Below the pieces are notes generated by a model. It saw only the letters and a program-made list of their open reading frames with translations. It searched no databases and was not told the origin of the DNA. Of a DNA stretch of 49,197 bases, positions 1 through 13,289 are shown piece by piece. Source of the stretch: Selaginella moellendorffii (taxonomy: Eukaryota > Streptophyta > Lycopodiopsida > Selaginellales > Selaginellaceae); assembly GCF_000143415.4 (NCBI RefSeq), contig NW_003314381.1, positions 241,502 to 290,698 of the forward strand, written 5' to 3'. Each line of letters begins with the position of its first letter. The stretch's first letter is position 1. A program made the translations under genes and the position numbers.

Positions 1-989
1 TGATGGTAAAAAGATCGCCAGGCCGTCCGCCAACGGAAGCAAAGGTCCGTCTACTGTCTGAGGTCTCCTGTCGTACTCGTGTGCTTGATACACACACTGC
101 AACCTGAGTCCAGCGTCCCCAGTCCCAACGAAACCGTACATCTCGCTCCTTCCCTCAACTCCGTGATACTTGCTTCGGTCCAGAAACAGGAAATTGCCTG
201 TGACTACCAACTGCCCTCGAGCCTCTTCTACTTTCAAGAGAGATCGTGAGTTCTCAGTCTTCTGCTCCACGGCGTTCGATCTGGAATCCATCCGGGATTC
301 TGTAATACTGACCAAGCGCAATGCTGTTTCGCCTGACAGCGAATTGACCACTCTGATTTGTATGGGCACATTCCGTGCGCGTGCAATTGCCTTGGTGTAG
401 CTGAGGAGAAAGCGGACCTGTCGCGCGTATGAGTCCTTCTTCAGGTCGTCATCCATCTCGTTGGTTACTCGCTGCATGCACCAATAAATCTCTTACAAAA
501 GCTTCCTTGTTCTCGGCAAAGAGACGAGAGAAAGGAAGATCAGGAAAGCCCATGTGGTCGAATTCCTCGCTGCGTTCCAGCTGCTTCCTCTCCACCCTTG
601 TTGAGTTTACCCGGCCGAGGCTAGACTTGTCGTCTATAGGGGGCAAGAGATTCGACAGATCCCAATTGCATGGAGACCATTTGCAACTCCAACTCCAACT
701 TCTGGTTCTTGACTGCGACTCTCCTGGCGTTGTACTGGATGAACCGTTTGTCTAAATCCTCCAGGAACTTTGGAATACCTGGATCATCTAGTATATAGAC
801 GTACCACCTGAAGAAATCCAGCAGCTTCTCTGTATCACCACCAGTGATTGTGACAGCTTCTTCAGCCTGTTCCACATCCCCTACGTTCTGCTTGATCTGG
901 CGCTTCTCTGTCGGAGAGAAAATATGTAGCCCATCCACTACAGCCTTCCAACTTTTATTGTATAAACCTAAGGTGGAAGATAAGAACAT
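1..989 (-). pseudogene. Decayed or partial hypothetical protein gene (runs off left edge)
   Basis: I do not recognise the family. Reading the minus strand from 989 to 621 gives a 122-residue hydrophilic stretch beginning MFLSSTLGLYNKSWK. The sense then jumps frame near 640 (continuing as PPIDDKSSLGRV) and again near 450, where a third frame starting MQRVTNEMDDDLKKD stays open to the window edge. The segments separating the frames are too short (about 25-40 bases) to be ordinary introns, so two frameshifts in a dead gene are more likely than splicing. The composition is ordinary coding GC content, unlike the AT-rich DNA that begins at about 1040. No membrane segment or catalytic motif was seen. 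The 3' end of the gene lies outside the window. Alternative: a live gene with unusual microexons. Confidence 0.45.
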
Positions 990-1041
990 TACTTCTGGAG
1001 GTGGTATACATCTCTATAGTACATGCAAAGGTGGTTTCTGA

Positions 1042-2706
1042 TTTGATGTTGTCATTTAATATTAAATTAGGCTCCAATCAATATTCATACATCTCACCAA
1101 AAAAAAAAAAATCAATGATTGTGATGAAAGATATTGGATTTGTATAACAATTTAGATTAACAAGAAAATGAGTTTAAAAATTCAATTTACTATTGAAGAT
1201 TCAGGGGGAGGGGTTCCAAATATATAATAGGGGGGGTTTAGCTCCTTGCTAGTTATTTTTGTCATTGTTCTTTATCTAGTTTGGGTTTAAACTTCCATGT
1301 TATCTTGTGAAGTACTCATGTGCTTTTATTAAGCCACCAATATACTAAAATAGCACTAAATTTTATTTAACTCTATTTCACATATTACTTTTGGCATTAA
1401 GATACTGAATGCTCTTTGATATTGCTTCATGCTTCTACTCTTTCAATATTTGGTTGTGAGTTGTTCTATGTTTTGATTCTTTCATTTCTTAACTGTATGT
1501 TCAGGAGTTTAGATTTATCCCTTCTTTTAGTGGATCAAGGCCCTACTCCACTCCATAGTTATCATATAGTAAATTACCATGGGTAAAAGGTGAAAATCAT
1601 ATGCATTATATCTATTTCCATTATTGAGAAGATCAAGAGGTTATTGCATATAAATGATTTGATGATACCACATGACCACCAATGCAATTTCATTCTGGGT
1701 TTATAAATCTTAAAGAAAAGAAGAAATTAGGTTAGCAACTAAAGAATCAATGAAAGAATAAGTGTTTTGAATTATCTCTATATTTATAACCTGATGTATG
1801 GTGGTTAATTGTTGAAATGTCAAAATGTACTTTTAGGTTTATAGTGAATTTTAATATTCCCATTTTTATTTAAGCTCAAAACAGCTCCTTTTAACCAAAA
1901 CATTGTGGCAATAGAAAATAGTAATTATATGGGTTTGGATAAATTTCTAATTCAAAAAACTATTCAATAAATATTTTATTGTATGGCTTGCACTAGAAAT
2001 TAGAAGTTTTCTCTATGAATAGATTCAAAAAATATAAATTTCTCCAACACTTTAATTCATAAATTTTAAGTTTGTCAAATAATAATGTTTTTGTGACATG
2101 ACATTTCCTTGTAAATTTATGGTTGACTATGTTGATTTGCATTAATTTGAGCTAAGTTGAGCTCACGAGTTGAGATCAACTCAAGTTTGGACCATCCCCC
2201 TATATCATGTTTATGGAGTTGGCCATACATGTGATTGGGATTAAAGATTTTAAATATTGTGTCATCTAAATTTTATTATTATCTACAATTGTTTGAACTC
2301 CTCCATGAAAAATGTTTTCCTCAAAACAATATAGATATAATTGTAAATTGGTCATCCTAATACTATTTAAATTTAAAAACATTTAACTTCCACTATCTTA
2401 AATCCTCTAATTGATTGGAAAAACAAAATGGGCTTTATATATTTGAATCTCATAAATTATTCTGAATCTATTTCTTTCTTTTATTTATTGTAGCACATGT
2501 GATTATAGGATGAGATTTGAATATACTGTCACCATAGTTCTTGGAACTTTAGGGGATAAATGGGTATAAAATAGCCATTAAGAGCTCTCTCATCAAATAA
2601 TACATTTATAATAATATGACAAAATAAAACTATCTTTATGTATCATATTTATATATGTTATATCTGAAGAACATCATTTTGCATAGTAGCCACATTTACT
2701 ATACAT
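1042..2706. other. AT-rich intergenic DNA, no gene seen
   Basis: This stretch is strongly AT-rich with many short stop-laden frames. No domain, tRNA or terminal repeat was recognised. The last hundred bases (about 2635-2706) match the upstream flank of lectin copy B in inverted orientation, for example the shared block AAGAACATCATTTT, so they probably belong to the duplicated lectin promoter. Confidence 0.5.
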
Positions 2707-2736
2707 TTGGTTGATCGGCAAGCAAGAATCCAAAGA

Positions 2737-3674
2737 ATGGACATATATAAAATCGTAGCTACCCCAGTTTTCTATATGGCATATTATAAAATGATTTTTT
2801 TTCTTGTATTAATATTTTTTATTGGAAAGCATCTATCAGTAAGAGTTGAAAGAAGTAACTTTAAAATTTTCCCTTTGCATTATAGACATACTATTTTACA
2901 AGCACTACTTATAGCAATTGATAATCTTGATATAATGAATCCTCATGCTAAATTATATGCTGGAAAGTCACTTGAATATACATATAATGGAATTCAAGTT
3001 TTAATAACTTTTTTATTTAAAGAAAAACCCCCACCTTATTATGATGATCTTTGCCTTGTTTTTCCTGAGCATGCAGTTTATTATTATAGTGGGGCAGTAA
3101 AACAAATTCTTGAAAATTTATTATTACAGTATGTTAGTAATGATCTTGAGATAATAAATTATGTTGTCAATGAATATATTACACAAACTATTAGTTTAGT
3201 CTTTAAAAATAGTAATGATGAGAAATTTTACTCTTTAATTAATAATATTACATATCATGCTAAAAGTATTAATATCAAACTCTCTAATGATATGGATTGT
3301 ATATGGAGACATTCATGTATTAGAAGTATTCATGATTCTTCATACTTCTCTAACATACAAAGTGGAGAGTTTTTAGAATCAAGTAATCATCAATTCATAT
3401 TATTATTGCACTTGAATTGCAACCTTGTGCTTTACAAAGGCAATATTATATTTTGGCAAATAAGTATAGAAGGTATGGGTTGTTATTTAAGAATTCAAAC
3501 TGATGGCAATGTTGTGATATATGATCAAAATCATGAAGTTAAATGGACATATAATATATATTGGAAAGATAAATTTAAAGCAATGGCTTTATGTGTAGAA
3601 AATACTGGCCATGTTGTAGTATATGACACTATTGAAGAAACTTGTATTTTTTATGAACCTAAGAATCTAGCTTA

Positions 3675-3675
<1 letters not shown>
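2737..3675 (+). CDS. Membrane-anchored or secreted B-lectin domain protein, copy A
   Basis: A single uninterrupted frame encodes 312 residues from ATG 2737. The frame is open upstream to a TTG at 2707, but the ATG used by copy B is ATA here, so 2737, conserved in both copies (MDIYK), is the likely start. Residues about 18-34 (MIFFLVLIFFIGKHL) form one hydrophobic signal peptide or anchor. Residues about 35-195 match no domain I know. The last hundred residues carry three repeats of the GNA-type mannose-binding lectin core QxDxNxVxY: a degenerate LHLNCNLVLY, a perfect QTDGNVVIY, and a degenerate ENTGHVVVY. Carbohydrate binding is therefore inferred for at most one or two sites. Codons are very AT-rich, unlike the GC-rich ADH/PPR island. 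A (TA)37 tract follows the stop directly. About 91% identical to copy B at 16820-17794. Confidence 0.75.

Positions 3676-3681
<6 letters not shown>

Positions 3682-3756
<75 letters not shown>
3682..3756. repeat. (TA)n microsatellite, about 37 units
   Basis: An uninterrupted TA dinucleotide tract starts seven bases after the lectin copy A stop codon. The flank after the tract (GTTTATTCAGTTATA) matches the flank after the TG/CA tract of copy B, so the tracts sit at the same paralogous position but differ in motif. Confidence 0.95.
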
Positions 3757-3759
<3 letters not shown>

Positions 3760-3856
3760 TATTCAGTTATATAAATAAATATCTATTACTAATTCAGACA
3801 CACACATAGTTCCCAATACAGTTTTGTCTTTTTGCCTGGTAGTTTGATAGAAAAAT

Positions 3857-4295
3857 CTACAATATATTTATTATGAGATCATTGAATTTGGCACCAGTAA
3901 TCTCTGCCACTCTGCCACAATCTTTTTGTGCTTGAGTATCTTGAACGTGGGCACAACTCATATGCCGAGCTTTTTGGCAAGCAGCTAGACAAAGAAAAAA
4001 ACAAAAAAAACAAAAAAAGATAAACAAAGAGTCAAAATTCCATTCCACACATAAAGAAATGAGAAAACTTGCCTTGTTCTCCTGGTTGCAATCCAGCTTG
4101 AGAAACATCACGTCCGAGTATCTGGAAGAGAGCTCCACGATCTTTGGAAATATCATTTTGCAAGGGCCACACCTACCGAGCGAAAAAAAGGGTGTTTTTC
4201 TATGTCAAGCTTTCAGAAAAAAAAAAGCGAGAAGTTTACCATTGGGTGTACATGTTGAGCACATAAGCTGCTTGGCTGGCAAGTTTTTTTTATCT
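3857..4295 (-). pseudogene. Thioredoxin f-type pseudogene fragment
   Basis: Three exon-like pieces on the minus strand read as chloroplast thioredoxin f. The first ends in VLNMYTQ plus TG at 4240. The second (4172-4073) completes W and gives CGPCKMIFPK and VMFLKLDCNQENK, so the WCGPC active site is present. The third (from 3984) reads LLAKKLGI-stop-VVPTFKILKHKKIVAE, then TGAKFNDLI in a shifted frame. Two lesions are visible: Arg of GIRVVPTF is TGA (CGA to TGA), and an 8-bp tandem duplication, GTGGCAGA twice, near 3900-3917 shifts the frame before ITGAKF. The second intron has a GC donor (AAG|gcaagt). The transit peptide and the first third of the protein were not found upstream, so this is a dead partial copy that retains introns. 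Trx f normally reduces Calvin-cycle enzymes in the stroma. Confidence 0.85.
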
Positions 4296-4429
4296 ACATA
4301 TTATCATTAAGCTCTTGCTAGAACATCTAAATCCATGCAGTTGTTCTTATGTATATAGCAAAGTAGAGGAAATACCTTTCAAACTACAGAACACTTCATT
4401 GAACTTTGCCCTAATATCCTAGCCCTGTA

Positions 4430-4900
4430 AGATGAGATGCTAAGTTAAGCCAAGGGTTGAAAAGCAAAAGTATACACATATTTCTTGGGCTCGAGACTCT
4501 TTCTCCCTCCTTGAAGTGCTGATACAAAGCTTAAAAACCTATGTCATAGCAGCTCCTCTCAAGCAGAAAACACGGTGTGGTTACTCATGGATTTAGCCAA
4601 ATGTGAGGCAATTGGGAAAAGCAAGCACAATAGTAGCACACCCTAGCTCGCTTAAGACTGGACATTATTTTGGCTGGAGCTGGCAATCTTACTGTCGCAC
4701 TACCAAGCAATAGCCAGTAGTTCAAACATTGATCTTAAGTTTTTATGGAGATTAACAATCACCAGCTTTGTATAGCACTCTCTTCATAGAACTACTATGG
4801 AGCATTAATGGATCCCAATGCCTAAATCAAGAGCCCTAACCTTCGCTCCACGCCACAAATGGTAGCTCATTACATGTCAATTGAAATTGAGGGAATGAGC
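4430..4900 (-). repeat. Dispersed repeat R1, copy a (inverted match at 24090-24590)
   Basis: The reverse complement of this stretch aligns over roughly 470 bp, with indels, to 24090-24590 on the plus strand. Shared blocks include ATCTCCATAAAAACTTAAGA, CCAAAATAATGTCCA, ACCACAC[CT]GTGTTTTCTGC and GTATCAGCACTTCA. Identity by eye is about 75-80%. No coding frame or terminal repeat was seen, so it is an old non-coding transposon fragment or part of a segmental inversion-duplication. Confidence 0.75.
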
Positions 4901-5058
4901 ACCAACTATATGCAATAAGATTAATCTTTTTTAATTATAAACATGTTTATAATTATTGATCAAGGATTAATAAATAGCACTAAACACAAGTAATAACACT
5001 ACTATTAAGCAAGTGTTGCTGCATGCAAACAGCAAATTATTTTTTGTTTGCTTGAGAC

Positions 5059-5172
5059 TGTGTTTGAGAAATTAAATGAAATAATATCCTCAAATATACT
5101 TGGATATTCATGAATAATCATGAATATCCAAGTATATTTGAGGATATTATTTCATTTAATTTCTCAAACACA
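5059..5172. repeat. Near-perfect palindrome, 55-bp arms, 4-bp spacer
   Basis: Bases 5059-5113 are the exact reverse complement of 5118-5172, with only the four bases 5114-5117 between them. The arms are AT-rich (they begin TGTGTTTGAGAAATT). The structure would extrude as a cruciform, or fold as a long hairpin if transcribed. No target duplication or transposon terminal motif was seen just outside the arms. It could be a foldback/MITE-like element, a young inverted duplication, or a small-RNA hairpin locus. Confidence 0.95.
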
Positions 5173-5950
5173 ACTTTAACTTTCTTCTATGCTTCCACAC
5201 CTTAACAAGCTCACAACTTTCCATAGCAAAAGTTTTATATTTTAAGAGTGGATTGTTTTCCATTTTCTCAAAACATCTCTGATATTATCTTTTTTGGTTT
5301 TACATACACATGTGACATATCTCATTTGCCTATTAAAAACTCCTCAAACTCTTACACTTTACATTCATAAACCAGTAGAAAGCTTGCCACAAAAACATAT
5401 TTACCATTGGTGTTGGCTGCTGCTTGGGAATATAGATTTCACCCTCACTCCAAGGCTTATGCATAAGCTTTCTTCTCAGAGCAAGATCAACCACGAAATT
5501 TTGGTATTTTCTCTCATTCCAGTGAAAGCTCCCAAATTGATTTATGTTATGCTATTGATTCTCTTCTAGCATACTATTTCTCATGTGCAACACTTGGTCA
5601 ATACAATTGTAGTATTTATTACTTTGATGATAGATTTTGCCTTTGGGCTAAGTGTAATTTTAATTAAGTGATACTTAATTTTTATAATAAACTTAAAGCA
5701 AACCAAGCATTGGTTTGCTAGTATATCAAGTACAATCAATTTAACAATTTTCTTGAACTGCCACAGCAGGATTTAGATTACAGATATGGAAGGACTCGAT
5801 CCAAAACGGTCTCCGGCAGGTAGCCAAGAACAACATCATCTTAAAACTCTAGGAATCTCTGAGCATAAGTTCTCTAGGCCAGGAAATCCCGGACTCGTGA
5901 TGCCGCCATTCTCACCTTACACCACCAGCACACAGCTTTACTCTCGCAAA
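5173..5950. other. Non-coding interval, nothing recognised
   Basis: The only open frame of any size (5294-5569, 91 residues) has no recognisable motif and AT-rich random-looking composition. No RNA gene or transposon end was seen. Bases 5760-5950 are closer to coding composition and adjoin the kinase pseudogene, but I could not assign them. Confidence 0.4.
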
Positions 5951-5954
5951 GTAT

Positions 5955-6271
5955 GAGAACTAAGCTTTGCAAAGGAAGAAGAGAAGTTGTGCCGTGGAGG
6001 ACGTCCCAGAGGCTTCTATTGTCCATGAAGATGTAGAAGAGGAGGTTCCCAGCCGAGGATCGTGAGTATCCATACAAGCTCACCAAGTTTCAGTGCTTGA
6101 TGTGGCCTAGAGTCGCGAGCTCCGTCTCAAATTCGCGGACGTTCTGTAGATAGTGATTGCCGCTTGATCGCAGCTTTCTTGCCATTCTTGCATTTGTAGA
6201 CGGAGCTAGAGGCACTGCGGCTGACGAGAAACCTTTCGTGGAGGTTGTCTGTGATGTGCATGATATAATCG
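5955..6271 (-). pseudogene. ERECTA-family LRR receptor kinase pseudogene (kinase N-lobe only)
   Basis: The minus strand from 6271 reads DYIMHITDNLHERFLV, then SSSVYKCKNGKKAAIKR (the nucleotide-binding region and the VAIK-type lysine strand), then, after a +1 shift near 6165, NHYLQNVREFETELATLG and HIKH-stop-NLVSLYGYSRSS, and finally AGNLLFYIFMDNRSLWDVLHG. This follows the order of ERECTA-type kinases (EFETEL..GSIKHRNLVSL..GNLLFYDYMENGSLWD). The stop at 6092-6090 replaces the Arg of HIKHRN (CGA to TGA). Homology ends after LHG, so the catalytic loop, the activation loop and all LRRs are missing. This is a truncated, twice-broken fragment. Confidence 0.85.
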
Positions 6272-6480
6272 TAAGTGTGGCAAGACATGTCACACCAAAG
6301 GTGGAGTGGTTGACAAAAACGATTACTGTTCTGGACGTACGCTCACCATTGTTGTTCTGGTATCAAAAAATTAAATCAGTAACCATTGTTTTCTTTAAAT
6401 GTTATCCTTAGGTATTAACGTGAACACAGGATAAAATATACACTCGTAAAGGGAGATGGGAATCACAATCCGTGAAGAGA

Positions 6481-11218
<4,738 letters not shown>

Positions 11219-11305
11219 TGCGCGTCAAAAGCTCTCGAGCTGACTAGTAGCTCAAGAAAAACCCTTTTAAGTTTTGTCAATCGCGGTTTTTGCCATGGTA
11301 TCCGG
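11219..11305. promoter_or_regulatory. Putative bidirectional promoter/leader between ADH2 and PPR gene
   Basis: Only 87 bp separate the ADH2 start (minus) from the PPR start (plus). The interval has no clear TATA box. It holds AAACCCT, the plant telo-box core, in AAAAACCCTTTT near 11258, and a small inverted repeat, GAGCT-N7-AGCTC, near 11237. At least one 5' UTR must begin inside the other gene or be very short. The regulatory role is inference from spacing only. Confidence 0.5.
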
Positions 11306-13033
11306 ATGATCAAATCTACTGGATCTGGATCCGGGAGCTTTGCCACTGCTTCTGCCCGATCAGACAAGGAGCTCATCTTCGCCAGCAACAATGAGATCGC
11401 GAGGCTCGCGCGCGCTGGCGAGCTCGCTCAGTGCAAAAGGGCCTTCGATGCAATGCCACAGCGCGACATCGTCTCCTGGAACGCGATCCTGGCGGTCTAC
11501 GTCCGGCGAGGGGATTTGAAGCGCTCAGAAGAGATTTTCAATCGGATGCCCGAATGGGATGTTCTCACCTGGAACACGATGCTCGCAGCATTTGCCCACA
11601 GCGGGCAATTGCTGCGAGCCAAAGAACTGTTCGATCGAATGCCAGAAAAAACCATCGCAACCTGGAACACTATGGTCTCTGCGCACTCACATGCCGGGAA
11701 TTTTTCTTCCGCGATGGAGCTCTTCCACGGAATGCCGGAGAGAAACACTGTTTCTTGGACGAGCATACTAACCCTATATGCCCATAATGGGCATTTGCTT
11801 TTGGCAAAGAAGGTGTTTACCCTAATGCCAGAAAAATCACTAGTGTCCTGGACGGCTATGGTGTCTACTTTCGTTTCAAACGCGTGTATTGAGCAAGCAA
11901 AGAGAACGTTTGATTTGATGCCACGGTGGAATGTAATCTCTTGGAACACTCTTCTCGCGGGATTTGCCCAAGAAGGGCAAATTGATCAAGCAAAGCGGCT
12001 CTTTGACCTAATGCCGGAGCACGATCTCGTGTCCTACACCAGCTTGATTGGCGCGTACAGCCAAATCGGCGATCTGCCAAGAGCGAAGCTATGGTTTGAT
12101 CGAATGCCACAGAGGGATCTTGTGGCGATGAATGCGCTGCTCGCGCTCTACTCCCAGCTCGGCCGCCTGGGCGAGGCGCAGCGATTCTTCCACGCGATGC
12201 CGGAGCGCGACATCTCTTCTTGGAATTCGATCTTGCTCGTCTACTCCCAGGCCGGCGCCATCGATCAGGCGGAGGCGCTGTATCGATCGATGCCCGCTCG
12301 AAATATCGCGACGTCCTTGTTGATGATCGCGGCCTATGCGCAAGTCGGGAGGCTGGATCGAGCGGAGGAGACCTTCGATCGAATGCCGATGCGCGACGCC
12401 CAGGCTTGGAACTCCATGCTGGCGGCGTTTGTCCACAGCGGCGATCTGGACAGGGCCAAGGCGATTTTCGAGGCAATGCCAGAGAAATCCACCTCCGCCT
12501 ACACGACGATGATCTCGGCCCTTGCCGCAAGCAAGCAGCTAGAACAGGCCACGGCGATCTTCGACGAAATCCCCGCCCGGGACACCATCGCCTGGAATTC
12601 GATTCTCTCGGCCTACGCCTGGAACGGCCACATCGATCACGCCAAGCGCTGCTTCGACCGGATCCCAGCACAGGACACCGCCTCCTGGAACGCGATGATC
12701 ACGGCCTGCGGCCATTCCTCGCGCGGCGACGAGGCCATCGCGAATTTCCATCACATGGAGCTCCACGGCGTGATCCCGGACGAGACGACGATGATGAACG
12801 TCCTGGCGGCTTGCAATCACGTCGGCCTGGTGGAGAAGGCGCTCTCCCTGTTCGTCCTCATGAGGGACGAGCATGGAATCCGTCCAGGGCGCGAGCAATT
12901 CGCGTCGATGATCGACATCCTCGCGCGATCCGGCCAAGAAGAGCCAGCTCGCGAGATTTCCAAGCGCACGCCACCATTCGCGCCCGAGGTCACAGAGAGG
13001 AGCGCCCTCTTGAAAGCTCTGGCGACGCCATAG
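11306..13033 (+). CDS. Pentatricopeptide repeat (PPR) protein, tandem 31-residue S-type motifs
   Basis: An intronless frame encodes 575 residues from ATG 11306 (MIKSTGSGSG). The frame is open further upstream to 10919, but that part runs antisense through ADH2 exons 1-2 and is rejected. About fourteen motifs recur at exactly 31 residues where counted, each of the type F(D/N)xMPxRDxxSWNxxLxxYxxxGxxxxAxxx. They are followed by a 35-residue P-like motif (MELHGVIPDETTMMNVLAACNHVGLVEKA) and a short E-like tail ending LKALATP. There is no DYW deaminase domain. PPR proteins bind organellar RNA one base per motif, acting in editing, stability or splicing in plastids or mitochondria. Targeting is not obvious from the short Ser/Gly-rich N-terminus. 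GC-rich codons match its neighbours. A broken copy of its first motif lies at 25980-26109. Confidence 0.92.
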   Translation: MIKSTGSGSGSFATASARSDKELIFASNNEIARLARAGELAQCKRAFDAMPQRDIVSWNAILAVYVRRGDLKRSEEIFNRMPEWDVLTWNTMLAAFAHSGQLLRAKELFDRMPEKTIATWNTMVSAHSHAGNFSSAMELFHGMPERNTVSWTSILTLYAHNGHLLLAKKVFTLMPEKSLVSWTAMVSTFVSNACIEQAKRTFDLMPRWNVISWNTLLAGFAQEGQIDQAKRLFDLMPEHDLVSYTSLIGAYSQIGDLPRAKLWFDRMPQRDLVAMNALLALYSQLGRLGEAQRFFHAMPERDISSWNSILLVYSQAGAIDQAEALYRSMPARNIATSLLMIAAYAQVGRLDRAEETFDRMPMRDAQAWNSMLAAFVHSGDLDRAKAIFEAMPEKSTSAYTTMISALAASKQLEQATAIFDEIPARDTIAWNSILSAYAWNGHIDHAKRCFDRIPAQDTASWNAMITACGHSSRGDEAIANFHHMELHGVIPDETTMMNVLAACNHVGLVEKALSLFVLMRDEHGIRPGREQFASMIDILARSGQEEPAREISKRTPPFAPEVTERSALLKALATP

Positions 13034-13289
13034 CCAGGAAGAACAGGTATATTCCAGATTCGGGAATCTTGATTTTGGGCCCTTACATGTAACCCTAGTT
13101 ATTTTATTGGTGGAGGCAGGACAACGCAACACCGCATTGGTTCTTCGCGGAGGTGGAGGAGGCACAGCGCAAAACCCCCAGAGCTCTTCCAGGTAAGTCC
13201 TTCGATCTCAATGCGCCATGCAAGAGCATTGAATTCCTGGCAGAGATTTTAATTCGTGGGCCTTACTCTTTCTCTCCTGTGGGTTTTAG
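13034..13289 (+). promoter_or_regulatory. GPAT9 promoter and 5' UTR with leader intron
   Basis: Two ATTGG (inverted CCAAT) boxes near 13107 and 13135 and a telo-box-like AACCCTA near 13091 lie between the PPR stop and GPAT9. A leader intron is likely from 13193 (CTTCCAG|gtaagt) to 13289 (ttttag), with the ATG of GPAT9 following the acceptor immediately. PPR and GPAT9 are therefore separated by only about 160 bp of intergenic DNA. Confidence 0.6.

Noticed and set aside
2707-2736. TTG start for lectin copy A
   Set aside because: Plant nuclear genes rarely start at TTG; the equivalent ATG of copy B is ATA here, and a conserved ATG follows at 2737.
11865-13165. Long frames opposite to or shifted within the PPR gene (for example 11865-12671 minus, 12220-13092 plus)
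   Set aside because: They are GC-rich shadows of the PPR repeats, Arg/Ser/Pro-rich, with no domain.
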